From CAZMLC01 sp964567125 (GTDB lineage Bacteria > Verrucomicrobiota > Kiritimatiellia > RFP12 > UBA1067), in the NCBI GenBank assembly GCA_964567125.1, contig CAZMLC010000006.1, positions 3,236-67,235 of the forward strand: a DNA stretch of 64,000 nucleotides, in the 5' to 3' direction. This document shows, one piece after another, positions 43,601 to 51,466 of the stretch; positions within the stretch are counted from its first letter, which is position 1, and the number at the start of each line of letters is the position of its first letter. The translations under genes were made by a program, and so were the position numbers. The notes beneath the pieces are model-generated. The model ran no database searches. It was given only the letters and a program-made list of their open reading frames with translations, and was not told the origin of the DNA.

Positions 43601-46600
43601 CGACATACAACTCCCAACCATCCGGCACGCCATCCACAATCTGCGGCGTTGCATCCGTATCCGGCGTCAAAGGATGTGTGCTGTAATCCACCCAGAGATC
43701 GCTGCGGGCAAACACTTGGTCCGGGCATCCATCCGAGCGTGTTTCACGCATAAACTTCAAGAGCAGATACTCATCCACGGCGGTAAAGGCACGCGTATTC
43801 GGCGCAGTCCCGACCACACCAAAGCGCGCCTGACCAGGCCAGTTGGTCGGCCAGGAGATCGGCGTGCTACCAGCCACAAAATCAAGCGGGAAGCGAACCG
43901 CACCATTGGCGCCTACCACGCTATCGCACCATGCGGTACGCGGATCAAAACCGAACTCATCGCGAACCTGGAAGTGCAGCACCAATACGCGGGCCATGTC
44001 CTCCAATACCGTGACCGACACCACATTGTTGGTGTCGACGGTGACCTTACGACCGAGCGCCAGAGGTGAATTCGTCGCATTGCCATAATAATAGCAGGTA
44101 TAGATCGCATTGGTCAGGCTATCGGCCGATCCATTGGCACCTGTCGTCACGTTGGTTGTCGTGGAGACGGTCCCTGCCGTGGTGTTCGTAATCACCAGCG
44201 CGATGCGCTGACGGAAAACAGAGGAAATTGCAAAATAGTCGCCATCGATGTTGTTGTACATCGCGCTGGATCCATCCTTGGGATCGCAGGGATTCAACCC
44301 CATCAGGATTTCCCAGCCATCGCACATGAGGTCATTATCCGTATCCCAGGTCGTCGGGTTGGTGCCCAGCAACATCTCTTCGATATCCAACAAACCGTCA
44401 TTGTCAAAATCGTCTTGATACTGGGACGACCACGAAGCACGCGGTCTCATCGGATCAAACGCATTGCTTATTTCAGAAAATGGAATCACAAGCCCTTCCG
44501 AAATATTGCGCGGGTTATACCGCGATCCGGTCAACTTGTTGCCCGAGGCGTCACCGAAATTCGCGGCATACCAGAAATAGTATTCCCAACCATCGGTATA
44601 ACCATCACTATCGCTATCGGCCAGCGTCGGATCGGTTTGAGGGTCATCGGAAACATTGTTGACGGCACCGATAACTCCATCGTAACCACGCACTTCCAGA
44701 TAGGCGTTAAAGGCGTTAATGGCATCCGAGACCGCATTCGTGTTGCCCGTTCCCGAGCCTTTCGCAACAGGACGGAAATCATAGACCCCGCCAATTCCTG
44801 TCGGATTAGCAGGCAGGAAATCGCTATCGTCGTTGAAACTGCGCAACGGAGTCAACCAATAGGGCATTGCAGCGGTATCACCGCCTGTTGTTGCCGTGGC
44901 CCCAATCTTGCCGAAGATTGAACTTGCGACACCGTCAGGAATACCATCCTGGTTAATATCACCCACACCGTCGCCGCGGCGGAACTCCTTCGAGAAAATC
45001 GCCCGAACCTCATAAATATCCACCTGTGACGTGGAATCGGTCGAGGCCGGCATCTTGATCGTGGCCGTGGCGGTGGCGGTGGCTGGATTCAAATTTTGCG
45101 GATTGGCAAAAATATCAGCATTACCTTCCCAGACAAAGAAGTAGCTGTTCAACGTCTTCCGTGTCGGATCCACAATCGCAACACCGTTTTCGTTGAAGTT
45201 CGTCACATTGTAACCAGCGGGTGTTCCCGATGTCTTATACGGCACCGCATCTAATGTGGCGGCCGTTGTCTTCGACGTGAAGCGGAAGCGGTAGACGTTG
45301 TTGTAATTTGTCGAGCTGATCGCCTCGGACGACTTGACCATACCGTCGCCAAGCCCTGTTACGCCCCAATAGCTTGCACTGTTCGGCCCTAGAGGCGTTA
45401 CATTAACGCCCTTTGACGGACTGACCCGCACCTTAAACTGCGTCGTGCCCGATTGTCCGCCATCCTTATCGAAGGCCGTTACTGTAACAACAAAATCATC
45501 AATCGCTGTGTAGGTATGGAACACGGTTCCAGCCGCTCCGTATGTGGTGGTTGAGCTGTCATCACCGAAGTTCCACTCAACACGCATGCGCGCACTTGCA
45601 GGCGACGTAATCTTATCGCCGATCACATCCGTGATATTCCAGGAAATGCCCTTCTGCACACCCTGCGTAAACTCGTAGGCAAAGGTCTCCGTAGCAATAT
45701 CGGTGGCCGCAGGACCCGTAATCACAGGATTCGCGTTTTCGACAAAGATCAACGCAGAAACCTGGTTAGTATAAAAATTCGCAGCAGCTACGGGGCTGAT
45801 GACTTTAGGCACGACCGTGAAGCCGTGCTGAACGCTGTAGTCCGTGCCGTCCTTCGCACTGAACTTGACTATAGCCGTTGTTTGTCCGGCACTGAACGTG
45901 ACATTGGTCGTCTGGAACTGGATGATGCCGTTGATGTAGTTCGTCGGCTCTAAAACACCCAGTGCAACCGTGACTGTCTCGGTATACTCCTGCGACAACT
46001 GAACCGTCAAATCATAGGTAAAGGAGGCATCCGTTTCCTTAACCGCACCAGAAGGCTGGAGCACGATCACTTCAGGAAGCGGGATCCCTTGAACCACGCG
46101 TACTTGGAATGCATACGTCTGTGAAATACCGCCATCCTTATCATATGAATACACTGAAACCGTCTTTGTCCCTCGTGAGGTAAAGGCGTATTTTATCGTG
46201 CCGCGCGCGCCGGAGGAGACATTGGTAACAACCGCTTCGCCCGCACCGAAACTCCAGATGTTGGTGAAGACGCCGGCAAGATCGCCCTGCGAATCAACAA
46301 TCTCATAATCAAAGGCGTATAACGATCCCATCGGCACATTCGTATAGGTCACACCATCGTTTCCACCGATCACGGAAATCGTCGGCACCGTGTTGTATAC
46401 CGAGACCGTCTTAGTGCGCAAATCCTTGTATTCCGCCTTAGCCGCCGTATTTGTCACTTCAGGGACGAAGGTAATACGCTTAGACTCGGAATCCTTTGTA
46501 CCATCGCGCAGTGTAAAATCCTGAGGATCGCTGACCATTTCGCCTTGCGGAATCATGAACATCATCGGGAAGTCGCCCACGATCGCGTTGTTCTGCTCGG

Positions 46601-48308
46601 TGCCATCCCCATAGCGCGCATAGACCTTGACCCAGACATCCTCTGTAAAGGTCTTCGAAAGTGTAACGCGAACATTGCCAACCGAATTGGTAATTTCGCG
46701 ATAGGAATCGCGATCGGTGGAGATCGTCACGCGAGGAGCCTGCTCCACGTTGATGTAGAAGGTCGAGGTCAGCGAGGGCGTACCATCCTTATCGACAACA
46801 TACAGCTTGTTCGTCGTCATGCCTGCACGGGTGAAGGCATACTTGAAGGTTCCATTGCCGGTTACCACGGAGTTGGTCTGCGCCGGCAAAAGGGTTCCGT
46901 CCATTTCCCAGTAGAAAACCATATTCGTCGCGAGATCAGCGGGGACGTCCGCAACACTCCATGCAATGCCAAGGTCGTTCGTAACAAACTGGCGCCAGCC
47001 GGAGAAGGTCGTAGTCGCATTCGGTTGGTTGATCGTCGGCGCCACATTGTTGACATACACCTTGCTCACCGGCATGCTGGTATAATAACTGACGTTGGTC
47101 GCAACCGCGCGCAGCGAAATACCCGACGATTTGCTCGCCAAAGAACCATCCTGCGCAAAGAAGCCATACGCAACTGATTCCGTCTGCCCCGCACGAACCA
47201 CGTACCCATCCACCTCGGGATCAACCAAGACGTTCACTTCACCCGACGCCGCCTGCACGGCATCAATCCGGAAATAGATATCGGTATTCAGATTGGTGTA
47301 GGTCTGGTTCAAGACGATTTTGAAACGCTTACGATTGGCGTTGTCGGTTGGATCGGATTCCGGGAACGAAGAACCATCCAGCCACTCGATTCGCGCTGAA
47401 GGTTCGCCGGCACGTGAAACGTCAATGACGCTCGAGATGGCATCCGAAGGAATCGTTGAACTGATACCCGTAAAGGCTTCACGCCGCTGCACCACGATCC
47501 GCGCCCCATTCCCCTCGACAAAACCTTTAATCGGGAAGGTAAACGAGGTTGAACCCGCAGGCACCGTGTTGGTGATCGCGGAAGCAAATGTCGTCTCACC
47601 GAATTTAACCAGATTCGTTGGCGTCCAGATCACCACCGAAATCGCGTTGCTGGTGACGCCACCCAAATTGACGGTCCAATACCCTTTTGCGCCGTTCGCC
47701 TCAATGGTCGCGACATTGCCCGCATCGAACGCCATGGTCTGCAGACGGATATTGCGATAGTACAGGTTTTCATCGCGCACGTTCGCAGCGACAAAAAAGG
47801 CGCTGTCAAAATTCACATCGCCATAGGCGCTGCCCGTATTGATGCGCCACGTTGCAGGCAAGCCATTGGTATTGAAGAAAACAAAGCTGTTCTCATTGAC
47901 CACATACTGATTTTCATTCGTCCAGATCATCATCGGGAACGCCACGTCCCCGGCCTGCACGGTGTAGGCAAAGGTCAGGTCCGTCCGATAGTTGCGGCCA
48001 TCGTTGGAGGTCTGAGCTGACCCTTTAAATACGGCTTTCCGACGCACACCGCCCACATTCACGTCGATCGTCGGATAGGCCCAGAATGTATTCGTAATCG
48101 AGGCTGTAAACGTGCCGCCCAAACGGAGCTTGAATTCGACCTGATCGCCCGGCGCAGTCCAATATTGATCTTGCGTCGCTGTAAAGCCAACCATATCGCC
48201 TGTAGACCCGGACAACGCGGCAACGGCCTGATGTGCGCCCAATGCGCCACCCAGCAACACCGAACAGGTCAACACGTTCATCATGTTTTTCAGCACTGTT
48301 TTCTTCAT
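37659..48308 (-). CDS. Giant secreted multidomain protein (~3,549 residues)
   Basis: One uninterrupted 10.6-kb gene. Start at 48308 (MKKTVLKNMMNVL, GGAG 7 nt upstream), with a signal peptide ending HQAVA-AL. The N-terminal third has Calx-beta/Ig-like repeats with recurrent VYVNNVAPTI and YSYDKDGG phrases and PKD-like units (for example RVEWNFGDDSSTT at about 910). From about 1,250 on there are many calcium-type DxDxDG repeats followed by WE (DSDSDGYTDGWEYYFW, DGDGLPDWWESLYG). A LamG/concanavalin-like domain lies near 2,040-2,260 (FTVEMWICPE, LYVDGAEY, VRVWDG). The C-terminus is Ig-like and ends FFRIVPYNP. No catalytic signature or cell-wall sorting signal is visible. Adhesin or surface-fibre role is inference. 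Confidence 0.88.
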   Translation of the reverse strand: MKKTVLKNMMNVLTCSVLLGGALGAHQAVAALSGSTGDMVGFTATQDQYWTAPGDQVEFKLRLGGTFTASITNTFWAYPTIDVNVGGVRRKAVFKGSAQTSNDGRNYRTDLTFAYTVQAGDVAFPMMIWTNENQYVVNENSFVFFNTNGLPATWRINTGSAYGDVNFDSAFFVAANVRDENLYYRNIRLQTMAFDAGNVATIEANGAKGYWTVNLGGVTSNAISVVIWTPTNLVKFGETTFASAITNTVPAGSTSFTFPIKGFVEGNGARIVVQRREAFTGISSTIPSDAISSVIDVSRAGEPSARIEWLDGSSFPESDPTDNANRKRFKIVLNQTYTNLNTDIYFRIDAVQAASGEVNVLVDPEVDGYVVRAGQTESVAYGFFAQDGSLASKSSGISLRAVATNVSYYTSMPVSKVYVNNVAPTINQPNATTTFSGWRQFVTNDLGIAWSVADVPADLATNMVFYWEMDGTLLPAQTNSVVTGNGTFKYAFTRAGMTTNKLYVVDKDGTPSLTSTFYINVEQAPRVTISTDRDSYREITNSVGNVRVTLSKTFTEDVWVKVYARYGDGTEQNNAIVGDFPMMFMIPQGEMVSDPQDFTLRDGTKDSESKRITFVPEVTNTAAKAEYKDLRTKTVSVYNTVPTISVIGGNDGVTYTNVPMGSLYAFDYEIVDSQGDLAGVFTNIWSFGAGEAVVTNVSSGARGTIKYAFTSRGTKTVSVYSYDKDGGISQTYAFQVRVVQGIPLPEVIVLQPSGAVKETDASFTYDLTVQLSQEYTETVTVALGVLEPTNYINGIIQFQTTNVTFSAGQTTAIVKFSAKDGTDYSVQHGFTVVPKVISPVAAANFYTNQVSALIFVENANPVITGPAATDIATETFAYEFTQGVQKGISWNITDVIGDKITSPASARMRVEWNFGDDSSTTTYGAAGTVFHTYTAIDDFVVTVTAFDKDGGQSGTTQFKVRVSPSKGVNVTPLGPNSASYWGVTGLGDGMVKSSEAISSTNYNNVYRFRFTSKTTAATLDAVPYKTSGTPAGYNVTNFNENGVAIVDPTRKTLNSYFFVWEGNADIFANPQNLNPATATATATIKMPASTDSTSQVDIYEVRAIFSKEFRRGDGVGDINQDGIPDGVASSIFGKIGATATTGGDTAAMPYWLTPLRSFNDDSDFLPANPTGIGGVYDFRPVAKGSGTGNTNAVSDAINAFNAYLEVRGYDGVIGAVNNVSDDPQTDPTLADSDSDGYTDGWEYYFWYAANFGDASGNKLTGSRYNPRNISEGLVIPFSEISNAFDPMRPRASWSSQYQDDFDNDGLLDIEEMLLGTNPTTWDTDNDLMCDGWEILMGLNPCDPKDGSSAMYNNIDGDYFAISSVFRQRIALVITNTTAGTVSTTTNVTTGANGSADSLTNAIYTCYYYGNATNSPLALGRKVTVDTNNVVSVTVLEDMARVLVLHFQVRDEFGFDPRTAWCDSVVGANGAVRFPLDFVAGSTPISWPTNWPGQARFGVVGTAPNTRAFTAVDEYLLLKFMRETRSDGCPDQVFARSDLWVDYSTHPLTPDTDATPQIVDGVPDGWELYVATPKGAGTGFFAFSPWSAADRNLVVNDTLQYSRKFAGTDSVAVYTNAALYAAVGPVPGVINNVAATDVALLSGVTFPVMTGVVSITRPAVDQYWLNKFWPCDPWQSDCDNDGIPDTTTDGIDERAFIYGLPVDDGSTCIAGGGLNPCAVDTDSDGLPDGWEIQFAGTLPAIGAAVAATPAVTNGMDGTYVDFASDWDADGLRNVEEYLTGAIRAWRFDRGSFYSDITKRLDETYNAAYDLFVPCTNAWDKSLLDPTDKARAYWYLLPAAQMIAKPAVLDDKKLKTYASTSPLTADSDGDGMDDYYEVFHGLNPLLGNGYIDGSDIVAEAAGVARATSYLANMNFMDHPFLLGMPQADPDADGLLNLEEALVMNTASSQNHHTDPSPMWATDISNPFSITRRFYRTLGGRISGDDAASSVMWFPPWGPAPFFYFPFEMNEGYDTDNDGISDKDEIAGSVNTSSDPLNFMSPYRRQALYFDGVQSAASTLSSYADGVSSTAGMYPDSDQSFKSFTVEMWICPERVASTNGQMLIERNFGYDASDAGEAAVRRLRANYRIGIQPNGQLFAGFDNAGGHDEHTGVAKVLGPVLKVGEWRHVALQMDAVKSRLVLYVDGAEYTSQDPKLIPANGIMEINSTGGSNSYTYVSGWLTLGAKNSAPTDLAIILNSNNIPDSVWAQTWGGFGNYYQGWMAEVRVWDGARTGTEIQNSYKLRFSMEDVRAARSAFEARLAQGARRTLPAPNNLPALLMNYYPMCDLFSSVDKSTVAMVPRGFDSSAVTTNQPQVRVVSTNSNTLVVTTNMVKMGTVQWWANAEVRSMVYTNQTYLPWIQNAVSHLPGRSHVTPGGVVTFGLPGSTMDSFYWTATTMGTTAVSNSFPNTANPYGFGYRSAESSDLLPLGSAWMRQTTNFWDKQGASASWLESAADANNDGLADWWEALNYGTTTGAGGWAALYTGNLTEFQGRGLTNGQVYRQMLAQGWTFDGTTWSKNANYKQTADSDGDGLPDWWESLYGFDTLKTTGNDGAGGDPDGDGLSNLAEYLISEVYGFRYSNPTKFKTLADQEFSDYLIKKGKLPLGFIFTDHDFIEDAWEQNYSSTFISRFLYDAHVDQDHDGWSNYAESRYSSAIRAVSPEKKSNIMVNGKEIAEFPIPVIKTTFSYAGSRTNGNLVIQTFSNPDMNGVPDAKWSVALDTITAGLTTPIGTFAKKTVKTTLSPGSLVPGTIKLSLTDMWTGLSAQTGYDLDGKLYTMPVAGLGYQREIGTVDYATGAVTFDMAQDDGWVIILDPASFPTNRLSYVACNLSYYEFSYSAKLASQWPQELYLAQPASGFVKEGNNYFQAFLDANGSGSWDPGEPMGVAAPFATNIGWDSNTLNIHLTDYTPNSPRISLTQMKRDVDGFLGAGSNGSGSGGGAANAAPSMQRVRIRRSSADVSITPTVIFDKVLVDRDYIHEGDYLAQGGYGFDWNFKGLSATFGSKYTNFVYDVYVGDGSAVDAPANVRIMSFTNILPAVHYAATPTAPLGGASVRSAYPTFRWKLPKNAVTDSYTAYCIQIKKGSASGALVWNSGTIRTPLYDRASGEYYFEAPVYMGSLLQPNTLYVWSVAGLNARYTMDSIVGTTAALQWSAWKPFRMESSVVTVPGYESLSPVNGSDYGSVGVTVKYLGPATALAGRIFVQAFTTRDFTGNPVAQATGTAAAPARGMTIASYLDSVTNQTDSTSVNAMLYGLPNGAYYVRAFLDSNANGVRDAWESWGYYNYAGMADNNIYDPRSVAVSATGITPVIMLAIEDCDTDQDFYPDAWEYEQNSAAENFLELTAPLESWDGLNDYFVINNKLNATGQFYNTAVLSLTLGSDDLVFNSVTADDGYSLASKVSAGLDPATSVSFAATGIALADNTATIRSLAVIAAPTTTTSARGSLLLNVMTPSQTTALQYVVQYTKSLATPQWVTVTEPCSVDASGMLNQVELSGDVDATSGFFRIVPYNP

Positions 48309-48364
48309 AATTATTCTCCAAATCCTGTCAAAATCCGTTTTTTCCGCGCGTCGTACAGCGCGAC

Positions 48365-48862
48365 TCACCGCGTTGTCGCCCTCGGGCTCTTTTGAGCCTG
48401 CAAATCCGCTTGTTTTTTCTGCATGGCCGCTTCAGCCTGCATCCGCTGACGCACCGTCGAAATCGCTTCCGCCTGCAACCGCGCAGCTTCATCGCGCTGT
48501 TGTTTTTCCTGCGCGGCTAATTTGACCCAGGCTTCGTCTTTTTCCAACGCCGCCTGCAAAGCCGCCGCATCCGCGTTTTTCGGCAAGGTCGCACGTACAC
48601 GTAAGACGCACTGCGTCAACATATTCTGAGTTTTCACCACGTCCATCGACTGCCGCGACTGCTCCCGCGCCATCGCAGCCAAACGCTGGATATAATTGGT
48701 GTCTTTGGCACGATTGAGAGCCGCCTCCGGAATGGACGGCTGCTGCGCGCCTGATGGTGCGCTCTTCGTCTTGCTGACAAATAGCCACAAAGCGACAAAA
48801 AACATTGACACAAGCAGCAGAAATCCTGCCGTTCGCATCGGTTTACCAAAACCCGCTGTCAT
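48365..48862 (-). CDS. Small membrane-anchored coiled-coil protein
   Basis: The product is 165 residues. One N-terminal membrane helix (about 11-29, AGFLLLVSMFFVALWLFVS) is followed by a long charged helix rich in Gln, Ala, Glu and Lys (about 85-155) and a basic tail. AGAGGA lies 6 nt before the ATG. It is 56 bp upstream of the giant gene on the same strand, so it likely shares a transcript. Its topology would place the helix in the periplasm. A role in export or anchoring of the giant protein is a guess from position. Confidence 0.7.
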   Translation of the reverse strand: MTAGFGKPMRTAGFLLLVSMFFVALWLFVSKTKSAPSGAQQPSIPEAALNRAKDTNYIQRLAAMAREQSRQSMDVVKTQNMLTQCVLRVRATLPKNADAAALQAALEKDEAWVKLAAQEKQQRDEAARLQAEAISTVRQRMQAEAAMQKKQADLQAQKSPRATTR

Positions 48863-48967
48863 TTTTTTCCTCTAAAATTGACTCACTCAATCCACTTTTC
48901 AGCGTCTTTAACGTTACACAACCAGATCGCGACACTATTCAGGTGGACAGTAACCCGTGATTTTTAC

Positions 48968-48997
48968 ATCTTAACACGTTTGTCCCGCTTGCGACAA
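48968..48997 (-). promoter_or_regulatory. Candidate promoter for the giant-protein operon
   Basis: On the minus strand TTGTCG (48997-48992) and TAAGAT (48973-48968) are separated by 18 bp, about 105 bp upstream of the coiled-coil gene start. Both boxes are four-of-six matches, so the call is weak. Confidence 0.3.
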
Positions 48998-49094
48998 GTG
49001 ATATTTTGTCTTGTTGAGGAAAAAAGGAACGCCCGCACACCGCTGAATAGAGCGGGTTTACGGTGATCGCTTGCGCGGCAGGATGCTTTTCGCT

Positions 49095-50720
49095 TTAATG
49101 AAACGCGCGCGCGAAAAGGTCGTCAACCGCAGCGACCCAGTCGGGACTCATGCCATGCCGCGCCGGCAACTGCACGAAGAGCCTGCGCGCCGCCAGCTGC
49201 GCCTCCCCTGGCGGCGAAACGAGCCGATCCAGCCAGTGGCCGGGAAGGCGTTGCATCGCTTCAATGACCCGCTCAAACAAATCCAGGGGTAATTCCTCAC
49301 GGATCCGCAGCACAAACTGCCACAAAATGTGCGGTTCCGCGGCTACAGCCGCCTCAATGATGCGGATCGAAGCGCGCAAGCCACACGCTTCGAGATCAAT
49401 ATAACACGTTGATCTGCAATTTATTGAATCGCAACCGCTCACGTCTGAACGCGTTTTTCCACGACGCTGGAAAAGGTCCGGGATGCGCACGCCGATAAAA
49501 CGCCGTGTCGGCGTGTCAAACGCGCCAAGCCGCTCAACCGCCTCAGCCTCGATCGCAGCGAGCTGTGCGGAGGTCAGACGATCGGTCGCCAGCACCCGGT
49601 AGGGCGGCAAGGACTGGGCGACCAGTCCCAGCTCCTTGGCGCGGGCGCGCAGTTCCGTGCCAGGCAGCAGCAGCGTCGGCAGGAACTGCGGATGTACGGC
49701 GTCGCCGAACCGGGCCAGCGCATCGAGCGAGCGCTGCATATCGGATTCATCCTGCGCCGGCAAGCCATACATGAAGTCAATCGTGGGTTTGATGCCATGC
49801 CGCAGCAGCGCAGCCACCCCGCGCCAGACCTTGGCCTCATCGAGCGGTCGGTGGATAATCTTCAACACTGCAGGATCCGTGCTTTGGACCCCGACCTCCG
49901 CCTCCGTCACCCCGGCCTTGGCCAGCGCGGCAGCCTCCTCATCGGTCAGGGTATCCGCCCGGATTTCCACAAAAAAGGCGATGCTCTGCTGCGGATTTTC
50001 CGCCTGCATCACGCGCAAAAGGTCATGAAACCGGGGATGCGCGTTAAACGTAGGGTCGATCATGCGAATCTCGGTGATGCCCGCCTCGCGCAGCTGGCGG
50101 ATGCGCAGCGCGACCTCCGCCACCGGCAGACAGCTCAGCGTGGTGCGCCGGATATTGTAACAGCAGAAGGCGCACTTCATCGGGCACCCGCGCGAAGTCT
50201 CCATCGCCGCGCGCGTTCCACTCCGATAGAGCGCGAAGGCAGGAGTTACCGGCTCCGCACGGTCCATCATCTGCAGCGGCTCGCCCAACCGGAACGCGCG
50301 CAAAATCGGCGCAATGCGGGATTCGCCCTCGCCCACGGAAAGAACGCCGTCGAACTCCTGCAGCAAGGGATGCTCCTCAACAATCTCAGGCCCGCCCAGA
50401 GCCACCTTCAACGCTGGCAAGCGTGCACGGACCCGCTGAATCAGCGTTAACGTCCGTTCGATATTCCAGAGATAGCAGGTCGCCGCGAGCACATCCGGCG
50501 CACGCGCCACAAGCTCCTCCACGATCACACGGTCAGAACCTGAATCCTGCGTTTCCAGCGCAGCCAGAATCTCCCAGTGCGCAGCCTCCGGCGAACGCGC
50601 GAGCGCCTCGCTCAGGCAGGCGGCAGCCAGCATGGCGTTTTCACCCGGCGTGCTGACATCCGGATCCAGACGCGGCATCTGTAAGAATTGCAGGCGTTTC
50701 ATAGCGCGGAAGGGAATCAC
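49095..50720 (-). CDS. B12-binding-domain radical SAM protein
   Basis: The product is 541 residues. The N-terminal cobalamin-binding Rossmann domain (about 1-150, PDVLAATCYLWNIERTL, LKVALGGPEIVEE) leads to a radical SAM core with the CxxxCxxC cluster motif CPMKCAFC at about residue 185. It also carries GVQSTDPAVLKIIHR and DFMYGLPAQDE. After the barrel an extra cysteine group (SGCDSINCRSTCYIDLEAC, about 430-447) suggests an additional metal site. The C-terminal ~90 residues are helical. Class B methyltransferase-like or P-methylase-like chemistry is possible; the substrate is unknown. GTG start at 50720 overlaps the rsmI stop and has AGGAA upstream; an ATG at 50702 is the alternative. Confidence 0.82.
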   Translation of the reverse strand: MIPFRAMKRLQFLQMPRLDPDVSTPGENAMLAAACLSEALARSPEAAHWEILAALETQDSGSDRVIVEELVARAPDVLAATCYLWNIERTLTLIQRVRARLPALKVALGGPEIVEEHPLLQEFDGVLSVGEGESRIAPILRAFRLGEPLQMMDRAEPVTPAFALYRSGTRAAMETSRGCPMKCAFCCYNIRRTTLSCLPVAEVALRIRQLREAGITEIRMIDPTFNAHPRFHDLLRVMQAENPQQSIAFFVEIRADTLTDEEAAALAKAGVTEAEVGVQSTDPAVLKIIHRPLDEAKVWRGVAALLRHGIKPTIDFMYGLPAQDESDMQRSLDALARFGDAVHPQFLPTLLLPGTELRARAKELGLVAQSLPPYRVLATDRLTSAQLAAIEAEAVERLGAFDTPTRRFIGVRIPDLFQRRGKTRSDVSGCDSINCRSTCYIDLEACGLRASIRIIEAAVAAEPHILWQFVLRIREELPLDLFERVIEAMQRLPGHWLDRLVSPPGEAQLAARRLFVQLPARHGMSPDWVAAVDDLFARAFH

Positions 50721-51466
50721 TCGGGGAATTCCTGATACGCTGTATCGTCGGCAGCTCCACCATCGTCGTCCTCCCCTTCAGGAGCACGCGCGAATTTCGG
50801 ATTCGCTCCCGCAAAGACCAGTGCCACCTCGCCTTTAACGGACTTCCCCTCGAACTGCTTGACCAGCTCCGACAGATAACCGCGCGCCACGCGCTCATGC
50901 GCCTTGGTCAACTCGATGCAGACCGCGGCTTCGCGATCGCCCAGCACGGCGTATGCGGCAGCCAGGCAGGCTGCCACGCGGAACGGCGACTCAAAGACGA
51001 TCAGCGTATGCGGCAGCAGTTTTTCCTCTTCAAAGAAGCGATGCAGCGCCCCAGATTTGCGCGGCGGGAATCCTTTAAACGTATAGCTGGAGGTCGAAAG
51101 CCCCGAATACAGCAAGGCCAGATCCACAGCGGATGCACCCGGAAGCACATCGAACACCACGCCCTCCAGCGCCGCCCGGCGGATCAAGCGATATCCAGGA
51201 TCGCTGATCCCCGGATACCCGCCATCGGAACAGAGGGCCACTGAACGGCCAGCCTGTACCGCCTGCAAAATACGTTCCGCCACGCGCTCCTCATTGCCCT
51301 GCCGATAGGAGATCAGCTCCGGGCGCGGAATCTGAAATGCGCTGAGTAACGCCCAGGTTCGCCGCGTATCCTCGCAGGCGATCAATTCGGCAGTTTTCAG
51401 CGCCTCCAGGGCGCGCGGGGTCAGATCCGAGAGGTTGCCGATGGGAGTTGCCACAATGTGCAGCAT
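50717..51466 (-). CDS. rsmI: 16S rRNA (cytidine-1402 2'-O)-methyltransferase
   Basis: A SAM-dependent tetrapyrrole-methylase-fold enzyme that methylates the ribose of C1402 in 16S rRNA. Hallmarks are VATPIGNLSDLTPRAL, CEDTRRT, CSDGGYPGISDPG, LPGASAVDLAL, FKGFPPRKSG and FESPFR. 249 residues with an acidic C-terminal tail (EGEDDDGGAADD). It starts 46 bp before the end of hflX with AGGAG 8 nt upstream, so it is translationally coupled. It contains one palindrome copy encoding VAACLAAA. Confidence 0.94.
   Translation of the reverse strand: MLHIVATPIGNLSDLTPRALEALKTAELIACEDTRRTWALLSAFQIPRPELISYRQGNEERVAERILQAVQAGRSVALCSDGGYPGISDPGYRLIRRAALEGVVFDVLPGASAVDLALLYSGLSTSSYTFKGFPPRKSGALHRFFEEEKLLPHTLIVFESPFRVAACLAAAYAVLGDREAAVCIELTKAHERVARGYLSELVKQFEGKSVKGEVALVFAGANPKFARAPEGEDDDGGAADDTAYQEFPE
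50955..50977. repeat. 23-bp palindrome copy 8 (inside rsmI)
   Basis: On the plus strand GCGGCAGCC / GGCTGCCAC (one arm mismatch) with loop AGGCA. In the minus-strand gene it is read in the same phase as VAACLAAA. Confidence 0.75.
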
